Positions 46,836-58,800 of a DNA stretch of 64,000 nt are shown piece by piece; the stretch's first letter is position 1, and every line of letters starts with the position of its first letter. Location: positions 19,411,001 through 19,475,000 of the forward strand of contig NC_135254.1 of the NCBI RefSeq assembly GCF_964204865.1, written 5' to 3'. Under the pieces are notes generated by a model. The model was not told the origin of the DNA and ran no database searches. It was given only the letters and a program-made list of their open reading frames with translations. The stretch comes from Styela clava. Its lineage: Eukaryota > Chordata > Ascidiacea > Stolidobranchia > Styelidae. Both the position numbers and the translations under genes were made by a program.

Positions 46836-49800
46836 TCAGCATCTAAGTGAAGTGTTGCAAACATCATAAATATAATAAGGCTTAGCATCCTCTGTGTTTG
46901 ATCTCTTCCTTGATTTTTTCTCAATTATACATTCTAGAAGAGTTGGCCCATTCACCATTTCGTTTATGCATTCATCAATACTATCAGCAACTTTATTTAT
47001 GTTCAACAAATAGTCTTGTGGTGTGGTACCACAAAAGAATTCAACCTGTTGCAAACACAAGATAAAGTATTTAATTCTAAACTTTAATCTGTTTGATTTG
47101 TAGAATATACCCTATCCGCTTAGTGCAACGAAAGACACTGACGAAGCCACCTTCTTGAAAAGGCAAGTAGAACCTCACCAGTACACAGTAGTTAACATTT
47201 TATCATGCTGAAAATACAATATGCATAGAGAATATGCCGATAACCAATTCTGACCTATTTCCCCCACATTATTTGAAGCCATGTCCTCCATAGAGAAATA
47301 GGTTGTGCAACAGTGAGCCGGTTTCTGAATTAGCAATGGAGTTTGACATTTCCTGCACTATTAGAATCATAATTTAAATGCCAGCGTGTAGGGTTCAAAA
47401 TGATAAACATAGAATTAAAAGCAACGCGTTTTCTTTTCCAGACATATCATACAAAATTTTTTCTGAACTTCACCGCAGTCATTCTTATTTTACTTAATAT
47501 AAATTCATAGATGATAATGTATTGATGAAATTCCCTTACCGCTTTATTAGATGCCAGAGTCACATTCTCAAGCTTTACCTTTCCATCGGCCAGAGTTAGA
47601 TTAAGACTAAATCGAGGTACAAGAGTGGGGCAATTCATTGTGCTTGATATTCGGCTTTCAATAAAAGATTCTGCTTCTTCTTTCAAAGTTGGTAGACATG
47701 GTGGGATGGCATAGGCAGGACAGCTGGTTAGAAAAACACAGTTTCAATGCATAAATATTAAAATGATAAGTAACTACGGTAGTTTATAAAATCCTATTAA
47801 AATGGCGGGTGTGCATGTATCATGCTATTATACGTCAACAGCCGATAATTGAAAGTTTATAATTTTTACGCAAATCATATTCTTAATTAGTCAATTATAA
47901 ACAAGGCTATGAAATTTAATCCAACATACAAGTAACCAAACACAAATTGTTCAGCTAACAGGAACAACAAACAAAATTAGTGAGAACGATCACAATGCAA
48001 GAAACAATGTTATAAAAATATTTGGCAAATGATTACAACCTGGTTAAATTACTGTTTAAACTGTGCTAATGCATTGAAACTTATGTCTTAAGACTTCCTG
48101 AATAACATTAATGTGTTATGTTGTGGGGACCATAAGGCAGCCTCATAAATGGACACTAGGCACACAAAAAGATTGTCCTGGTAAATCGTTGCTGTTGAGG
48201 AAAAATTTTTTCTGAAACTAATGGACCAATAGATCTCAAATATCCAGTACTTAATAATGGCTAAGTCCGCTAGACGGCTATTACTTTCATTATGTTTTTT
48301 CGATTCCGACCTGGGACTCGCTAAATCTTGCTGTTTTTTGTATTCATATGGGTTTATTCCGCCATGCTTGACAGACTCTGACACGCTTGCCCGTCAATCT
48401 TTCCAGAAAATTTGTACTCTAGTCTTGCCAAGCTCTTGTGCTGCCAGTACCAATGCGAGTCCCTCGGTCAATATATTTGAGCATCGCACTCTTGTTTTTT
48501 TAATTCTAACAATAACATTTTTCAGTGGAACTTCCTCAATATAAATGTAGAACAGGCAATTTTGAAACAAGAAAATAATTTCTCGATCCTTGCAACGTAA
48601 TACCGGTAGCTCAATGTACAGTGTCAATCATGAAAAATAAAAATGTTTTACAACCTGTAATAAAATACTCCATGTTGTATTCCTACTGCTGGAGGTGATG
48701 TTGAAAGCATCAACGAAAGAGGTACAGTTTGTATCACACGGTCATATTTAGAACTGTGCTGTATCAGACGATCTGTTCCATAATCTTCTACCTGTTCAGA
48801 TGAAAATACCTCTATGTAAAAGGCAGCCAACCTCGATACAATTCAGATAAAATAAATAACATTTTGGAAGTGAAAAATTAAAAAAACATGCTTTATAAAT
48901 TATGAACCTATTTTCATGTTTATTACTTATCGATCTCTATCAGTAAGTATGTTGATAGATATTTGTCTGTTTGTTTCTTATCCATCTTGATCGGTAAGTA
49001 TGTTGATAGGTATTTTTCTGTTTGTCTGGTAGACACTTTCGTATGTTACGCGATATCTCATGAAAGCGAGATTAAATCTGCTCCCAAGTTTTGAATGTGC
49101 ATTCATCATATCTCGGACCAGAAGCCTATTGATTTTGAATGAATTATGTCGTATAATTAGCGAGTTATTAATTAGCTGATCAATTTATTTTTCATTTTTT
49201 TTATAATTAGCGAGTTAATAATTAACTAACTGATTTTTTTATGCGGGAGATCGATAAGTCGGCGGTCTCCAATCGCTATCTCACAAAAGCGATATTGAAT
49301 CTGCTCTAAATTTTGCATGTGCATTCATCATATCTCGGACCAGAAGCCTTTTGATTTTGGATGAATTATGTCGTATAATTAGCGAGTTATTAATTAATTA
49401 GTGATGGGACATGCGGTGTCAATATTGAGTCTGAGCAAAGGAATCGGAACTGCGGACAGGTAGCGGTCTCCGATCGCTATCTAGTTTATATATTTTTTCA
49501 ATTTGTAGAATCTAGTGAATTTAAAATAAAGGAGAGATTCAGGAAAGTATTGTTGTTAATAAGCGCCATAAAAAAGAGATGAATTCCTCTATTAATTTCT
49601 AACCTTCAACAAATATAAAATCTTGAATGTTTTTCCATTAAGTTTTCTTTTTCTGACAACAAATTTCTCCGCTTCCACACTCTCCCATCTGCTTCCATCT
49701 TTTTGACTATCATATTCTCTTATTTTTACTGGGCTGAATGATAAGCAGAATCCAACTTTCTAATATGATCTCTAAGATAATTTTTACAACATTTCATGAT

Positions 49801-52800
49801 GCTTTTCTCTTCGAACTAATCACTTTCAGATTATTAGAAGTTAAGAAGACTTCGTAGAGTCGGAGTTAGGCTCGTTTTTATCGATATTAAAGACAGAGTT
49901 GTATTTTAATATTCCTCGTAGTCGGGAGTAGAAGCTGTAGTAAAAATTTCCTTTCTTTCGATTCTTTTTAGTGAGGAATAGGTTCAATATGTGTCCCAGG
50001 TTACCGATTTTCCTTATTTTAGTTCCATTACGAGTTCGGGGACTGCTTGTGTTAGCCAAGTGAATATACCCCCTGCCCGTAGGCTTCCATCCCTTTACGC
50101 AACTTGATGTAAAGTATGCGAACAAAATTAGTTACCTCCATATTGGTACACATACTTCTGGAGCGCCAGTTTTTCAAAGCCCGACAGCCCTGGGTAAAAG
50201 TGGAAGTATCTTCTATATGTCTTATGTATTCTCTCAATAACAGATAACAAATATTATTACTTGGTTCCTTGTGAAGTTGGTAGATCCCACTGCGATGCCG
50301 ACTGTGAGTCCATACCAACTATGGGACATGAAGATTCAGTGTTTTGAGAATCAAGTCCTCGGACCTAAGATTAGATAAAAAAAGAAAGATTGATTAATGT
50401 GAAAAAATGTCTCTTTCCAATATTATTTTGCAATCAATTCTGAATTTGGTATGTTCTAATAAAATGTATTAATTTTGCTGTGAAACCATGATTTCCTGAC
50501 ATTTATAAAATATAAAGTAATTTCCATCATACAAAACCATAAAACAAATTTTCATTTATCATCAATTCCAAATTATATTCAAATGGAATCTTTGATACTT
50601 CCGTAGTGTGTGTACCAGGTTAGGGATAGGCTATAATTTTATTCCGATTTTTCTTATTTAAGTTCTATTACGAGTTCGGGGACTGTCTGTGTTAGCCAAG
50701 TGAATATACCCCCTACCCATAGGTTTCATTCCCTTCAAACAACTTGATGAAAAATGGGCAAACAAAATTAGTTACCTCCATATTGGTACATACACTCCTG
50801 GAGCGCGGAATCTTCTGACCTGCTATTTTACATGATGAACTATATTATAGTAAAGTGGGAATATTGAAAATCCTCGAAATTATACTTTTGCAAACAGTCA
50901 GATGACTGTTTCACTGGTACAGTTAATTCTATTTTTGATTAAATATTACCTTTCTCCAGATTTTTACAAATGCTTGCACATCCCCTGTGAAATTGAGAGG
51001 TTTTCCTGTATTGGTTGTTGGAAACCTAGAAAAAATAAGATTCAGATTTTATATAAACCCATTTCCGGCAAATTCAAATCTAGTCAAAGGAATACCGGTA
51101 ATTATTTTGAGCTGAAGGATTAGGTCCAGTTGATTTGAACTAGAAGTATTTAGTTTGATAAAATTGAAATTAATAAGTGTTCTATAAAAATAAAGTATAT
51201 TTTCTAATTAATGTATTGTAAGTTTTATTGCTGACTATCATCAGATGATTGCCTAACAAGAAATGACTTATGAAAACATTATTTAATTTATCCACTTACA
51301 TTTATGTATATAGATAATAATATATTTTGTTCCTATGTTTATTTTCCGAATATTATACAATTTACTCCTTTCTCATAGAACATGGCCCTGTACAAGCAGC
51401 CACTACTAGTTAAGAGCCTACAAAAGTTTTGGAGGAACAGGTATATTTCCTGTTCTGCATTACCTACCCAATTTATTACACCATGGGTGAGGTAGTGGGT
51501 ATGGGATTTGAACCCCAGATTTTACCATGCGATGGGGCCATAGTTTATTCTTATGCTTTAACACCTAGGCCACCATGACCAGGAGACCCGAAAAGTTATT
51601 AATTCAAAATGAGAAATACAGTTCATCACATGCCCTTGACGATCCATCCTTTGAATCAATTGAAATTTTTCAAGGGAACAAAGTTATTTTAAATAATTAT
51701 AAATGAATATTCTTACGCTATTCCTGTGATTGGGCAACAATGTACAACAGTTGTACCATTATTTGGTTTGCACGATTCAACATTTGCTCGAACTCTAAAA
51801 TACTTTGATGTGTTGACAGGAACTTCATACTCGATCACATTCTGCAAGTCAGATATTTCAAGAGGCATTGCTTCACCAGAGACAACTGAAATGAATATAA
51901 AAGATATTGAACTACTGTATTTTGGTCGTAAGTTATATTGATTGAAGATGTAACCATTCCTAACCAAATAAACGAATAAATTTACGTCATGAATTGTGAT
52001 TACTTCAATTATATATAATATAATTTCATTTTTCCACTTTTTACCCTGAGAAGTTCTATATCATTTCGCAAGATCAGAATCTGGTAAATTCCAAATTACT
52101 ACTAATAGACCTATGTTTCATTGAATTCCTTTTCATCTATATCAGGGGTCGGCAAACTTTTGTCGATCGTGGGCCAAAATTAAAGGTTGCAAGTCATTGG
52201 CGGGCCGCACATATTTTAAGAAAGTAAAAACTGAAGGAATGGCCAATGATTCACATTTTTTCACACAGATTTCAGTTAAATTTCAAGCAGTGCGCGAAGA
52301 CTGATCATTTGAATTTTTTCTGCGTCATTAAACCATTTGCACTCAGCATCAACTTTTTTTCGTTCTGTGGCCATTTGTCTAAATATAATCAATTATACCC
52401 TCATTGAACGAGTGATTGTGAATTTTATGTTTGTTAGGTTATAATATAATTTAGTGTCCCAAAACAAATTCTGTCACGTAAAGAATATAATCATCAATAC
52501 AGCTGTTTTGTTAATATAATTCAGTGGAGCGTTGCGGGCCATAGTTTGCCGACGCCTGATCTATATATTTTACCACAGGCTTTAAACAAGGATGTGGGAC
52601 TAGAGAAGTGATTCCTAATCTTTTTGAAAAATTATGCATAACGGCCCCTTTACAATTTGTCTGATGACCTGCGATGCACTGGAGAATTTAAAATAGGAAG
52701 CATTCATTTATTGCATGTCGTTGGTACAGTCCAATGGGATGGGTGTAATTGCTTGGCTTCCACCAGTTCATCTATTTTGTGATATCATATCTTATTTTCA

Positions 52801-55800
52801 TTATGTTTCAGAATTTTGTTTTAATAGCAAGTAGGGAATCATAGACTGACACACATCAAACAAGCATCAGAGAATTTTTTGTGCACTTCATGTTTTATTT
52901 ATTGTTGAAAATCGTGTATTTTTTCCATGTGCAGTATATACTAAAACATTTTTCAGTACTTTTCCTCTCGAAAGCCATCTCACGTGTGAGTGCAACAAGA
53001 TAGTTTCAATTTCAGAATCACTTTCTTTGCATAATTCAGGAAACAGACGAAAGTTTATTGCTCCCCTATGTTATGCGAATTTTCCAATCCAAGACATAGG
53101 CTAAATGTCTAAAATCCACACAGCACTGTGGATTGTAATCAATTTACACATGCCTTCGATAAACAATGATCGCCATTCACTTATGGTACCCGTACGTACT
53201 TGCTGCACTCACCAACATTCGACTCAGTCCTGAATTAGAGTAATGTTCCGAACTCCAAGCTAATTAAAATAAGACTGCAACTTCTACTTGACGATGCTTT
53301 TGACTTAGGCTCACAACTCAAAGTTGACAAAAGTTTCGGCTCCGACCACAGCTCCGAGAAAAACTAACTTGGCCTATGCAAGTTTTTTCAAATTATCTAT
53401 TGAAAATTTGATTTGATTTTGATGCTTTTAAAGTTTCTTCCAAAAATTCTGACTTTGTTGAAAATTTTGACACTGTTAAAAATCGGAAATTCTTACTCCA
53501 ACTCCGAAAATCCCATTGCTGTAACACTACTTAGGTCGTTGGTTCTGAAATTGTGGGGCACGCCCCTACAAGGGGGGCGTAGACAATTTTTTGAGGGAGC
53601 CTGAAGCTAATTAAAAATAAAAATATTTGTTAGATTTGATCTCGCCCGCCTTATTTTAGATTAATATACGTTTCATTCATGTATTTTCAACTTGCTTTCA
53701 TAACAAAACATACTTTAACCTTACTATCTGTTATTTGAAGCTAATTGTTAGCTAGCTATTTTTAGAGGGGGGCACGAGACTTGACAAATTCTGGAAATGG
53801 AACGCGGCTTTAAAATTTTGAGAACCACTGAATTAGGTTTTAATCCATCATACTTTAAACAGACAAATTTTGTTGTGAAATCTTACCAGTTAACGATTCC
53901 TGCAAACACCGAATCACTTGAGAATTGTTTGCATCAGAACTAGACTGTGATTCCTTTTCATTACTTCTGCAACTAGATAAGATCCATGATTGTGAAACTT
54001 TATTTTCATTTGAATTATATTGTTTCAAGTTTTCTTTGGCAGATTCACTATCATCCTGGATGACAATTTCTTCTTCCAAATTACTAATTGTTATATTTTC
54101 TGTTTGTGACAAAGATCTGGCAGATGGTCCTGGACAACTATCTGAAGGTGCTTGTGAAAAATCATCGTTACAGTCGAAAAATAATTTTGCAGCATCCATG
54201 TCACTAAAAAAATGAAAACTAAAATTAACAATATTAATTAAGGGGGGCCACAATATTGATTTTAATGCAATTTCGTTTGCATCTTTTCCCCGTCATAAAA
54301 AATTTCCCCGTTTTGTCTAGTTTCGTTACCTAATAAGGCTTTCTCGTGCATTGTTTGATCATAATGAGATTGGCAATCTACCAATCAAAATACCACTTCA
54401 AATACCTCTGTTATATGATGACTGAACAGTTTCACAAGACTAATATTTCCAAGAAACAGAAATGAGACAACAATTACATTGCCTTCGGCTTTATTAAGGT
54501 AAACCAAGATGGCCCAGAATGTGTGCAATGTGTCAGGAACCACTGATCCAGACCATTTGTAATTTCCTCTTATTCTTTTCATTATATCAAGGGTACTCAA
54601 CCTTTTTTCTGTCTAGTACCCCCCGAATCATGAAAAATCAATGCGAACCCCCGGTAATTAAGACCGAACAAAGTTGTGATATATATATATTGACTAACAA
54701 TTTGTTGCAACACCATTTTATTGACCTTATGTAACTAAATTAAATCGTCTTGTTGATAGTATTGTCCTTGTCGTCTGCCTAACTAATGAATTTATAAAAT
54801 CTCTCCCAAGTTTGGGAGCATAATCACTTGTCCAATGCTCGCAGCACGCTGTCTTTAGAGATTTCACAGTTTGCATGCAAAACCTTTCACATTGTTGTGC
54901 CACAACACAACAACGCAACATCAGAGAAAATCTACGTTTCAATCGGCATCTAGTTTCAATGGGCACGCATTTTCCTATGGTGGTAATGAAGGATATTAAA
55001 AAAGATTACCACACAAAAACTCGACTGCCATCCAAGTACCCCTGGAAATCTTCTTGTGAACCCCTGGGGGTTCGCGAACCCCTGCATTATATTGTCAAGG
55101 GAGCACAAGTGACCTTGCTTAGAAGAACTATAATGAAAAATCTTCAGAGTTCCGTATCTAAGACTATATTCTCTATTTCGCTAAAAGTTGTAAGATCCCA
55201 TGAATATACGAAAAAATCTCACCCTTTCATGTTTAAACATTCATCATCGTTAGTGATTTCTATACCTCGCCCACAAGATTTTCCTGGATGTACTGATAGT
55301 TCACTGCAAGTGATTTTTCGATAATTTGCTGCATTCTGACGATTGGCCCAAGCATGAAGGTTATGAAATTTCAAAAAATTACCTAGAAGTAATAATGAAT
55401 ACAATTTCACTTACCATCTTACCATATGAAATCTATTAAGCTCAGCATTGTCTAGTGCAGGAGTGTGTAGCCTTCAATACAGAAGGGCCGGATAGAAACA
55501 ACTGGGCGAAAGGGCGGGCCGCAACTTTATATAACATTGCAACAAGAAATTGCAAAAATTTTGGTTATTGATCTTGTGACATATATTGGACTCAGGTATA
55601 GGCTTCGTAATGCAAAGGGATTTGAATTACTCCTACATACCAAATTAAATTAAAAACTCGCTTCGGGAGCAGCACATCATGCAAAATTGGAACTCCACCA
55701 CGGGCCGCTTTTGGCCTGCAGGCCGCACACCCCTGGTCTAGTGAGTATCTAACCACTTCACCCTACCCAATTAGTCACACCTAGACAGAGATGGTGGGCA

Positions 55801-58800
55801 TGGGATTTGAACTCGAGATTTAACCTGCAAATTCATTGTTACCGTAGGCCTAACATTTTAACCACCAGGCAATCGTTCTCAATATATTTTACAAACCTAC
55901 AACCAGGGTTGGCAGACATTCATTAATTCACTGTTTTCGGGGATATTTGGAATAACGTTATCAAAGAAGGAATATATATTGAAATGGGTTGTGCTAGCAT
56001 CTAGGATATATAAATTATTTTATTTTTGGAGATTGGATGTAATAACGTAGAAACAATAACCATTCGTTATTTCTATTTTATACAGTTATTACCGTACTAA
56101 TGAAACCCGTTTTTAGACTGATTATCAATTTTCTAAAAATTATTCTCACATATTCCTAAAATCAAGGAAGTAGTAACTGATCATTATTCAAATTCAAATA
56201 TAATATTAAATATAGATTGACTGAATGAATCGAAAAAGCCTATATTATATTACTGGTTTGGCATCCGCCCACGCTCATGCTTTTTTCGTTGATAGTGATT
56301 TAAATATAAAAAGTTTTTACCTTTGCTAATATTGATATCTCGCCAATGTTCTGCATGATCATCATAAATAGAAATATCGACGACATAACCCTCTGGAATA
56401 CCTTGAGAGGAGAAGTCCTAAAAACTGTTTCTTTATTTACCTTATATAAATGTTTCAACAGGGTGGTACTTGGGAATATTTTATTGTAATAAATGGATAC
56501 AATCTCTTTAATTTATTTATTTCAGATAACAGTATATAATATTGATGAACAGGGACTTGATATAGTTATGCCTAACTATTGTACCATTGTCTCTTTTCAA
56601 TTTACAGAAAAACCATATTGGCTCAGAGATGTATTAATTTAAATATGCCCATATATAGAGACTTCCCAATTCATCTACCCAGTGGTTCTCAAACTTTTTG
56701 AAAAATGATGCATAACGGTCATCTTTCAATTTTTCTGATGACCAGCGGTCCACTAAAGAAATGAAAGCAAATAGCAATGCAGTATAACAAGCATTCATCT
56801 CTATTGAATGGCATTAAAACAGTTCAATGAGATGGGTGCACCTGCTTGGCTCCCACTAGTTCTTCTACCTTGGGTTCTGTTTTGGATAATGCAACACTGA
56901 TATCGTGTCTCACGTTCAATCTGTTTCAACATTTTCTTTTATTAGCGAGTAATGTAGAAAAAGCTGCCTCATTACTTATCGATCTTGATCGGTAGGTATG
57001 TTGATAGGTATTTGTCTGTCAGATACACGCGATATCTCACGAAAGCGAGCGTTTTATAACTACCTCAAGGAAATTTACAATCAGATACAATCAATAACAT
57101 CAACAAACTATTCTCCTACCTCGGCATCCGTGAAATGATGAAAAAGAATATTAGGTTTCGTTCCATCCCAAACTTTAGCTACAATGTGTGTGCTGCTAAC
57201 TTCTTCAAAATTAAGTACCTATAAACACATGGTGTGGCATATACAACACAAACATAAATATCTAATTTTACCATTCATTTCATTGCATGCAATATCTTCT
57301 AAACCTACGTAATAGACATTACAGAGTGATTCCAGAGCAGAAGATTTTGTTCGAAGAATTTTAATATGGAGGTCGTTTAAGTTGACAACTGAAGGTCGAA
57401 TTAAGATGTCCACTGAATATTCACAAAATAAACAAGAGAGCAATGCTTGAATATATGGACTACGACTACCCGACCGTGTATATGAGTACAATAGAACCTT
57501 GAAGCACAGATGTTGTGGAAACGATCAGCGAACAAGCAAGATAAAAAATAATAAAGAGTTTTCTCTAATTAAGATAAAATTGCAAATTTCGAGTGAAATA
57601 TCAGGTTCCATAGGAGCTGAAATAGTTCAGTTCAGGGCTTCCCAAACTTATAAGCTCGGGGCCCCATCCAATATATTAAAATTTTTCATGATCCCTTTCC
57701 ACGTTTAAAATGCTAACCCATTCGATACAAGCGCGTGGCTTCTAGGGCAGGGCTACTCAACCGGCGGACCACCATCTAAATCCGGACCTTTCGGGTATTA
57801 AATTTGGATTGCAGCTGCTTCTTGAATTTGAATGCACCATTTCTTCTTGGGTAGCCCCAGTTTAGTCTATTATTTGCGATAAAAGTGATGTTTTCCCAAC
57901 AACAACGAAGCAATACAATCCATAGGTTCATTTCAGGTTCAATAAGTTAGTTATAGTAAAAATATCAAAACAAGCTAGACCTGGCACACAAGTGTGAAAT
58001 GATCATTGTGATTTACTTCCTGGATTCTCATACATTTTTCATCTGCACCTGAACAAGCCTCTGGATGTTCTGCATACCATTGTCGAAGTTTGTCAACGAT
58101 TTCTCTATCAAAAGCAGTTAAAGTATACGATTCTGAACTTGCTTTTTCAGACGTCAAAATATCATCCTGAAAATTGATTAAAAAGTAATGAAACAATTTT
58201 ATAGAAGTGATTGCATGAAGATCTTGGGTTTAAACCCCATGCCGTCCACTTTACTAAGTCTAATAAATTTTGTAGAATATATTACAACAAAGATTCTGGT
58301 ACTACCAATCATTGCGTATCCCTATATATCGAGGTCTGTTTAAAAAAGGGTTGTTAAATAAAGGTGAAAACATGAAATGGCTGTGTATAAAAAGCTTCTA
58401 TATCACCTTGAGTTCCTATACAATACTGTTATTACATATGCATGATTGGGTCTAAATCAGCAGATTCTTTTCATGTTTAATTCATAATTTCTGTTCAACT
58501 TTTAAGAATTCAGTATAACACTTTATTCACATTGTGCTAGGCATTAGGAACGCGCTTTCCATCTCACTTCTTATTATCTCATTTTTAAGAAGATTGCCAG
58601 ACTCCTCAATGTCATAGGGTGGTTCTCATAAAAGCTGGTCGCTCGTGACTTCCTTCGCAATAAAATCCAGGCATAAGAAAGGAATATTTAGTTGACTATT
58701 GCTACACCTGGTAGAAGTTGATATTCGGACAAGCGGTCATGGTTCATCATTTGCATAGAACAAAAATCTTACCCTATAAATAACTACATAAAAGTTTGCA

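Noticed and set aside
48924..49485. Spaced repeats that could suggest a CRISPR array
   Set aside because: Repeat units are of unequal length and spacing, the host is eukaryotic, and the units are dispersed elsewhere in the window.
51480..51590. Possible minus-strand tRNA gene
   Set aside because: The sequence is a SINE-B head with body attached, and a diverged copy lies at 55742-55882.
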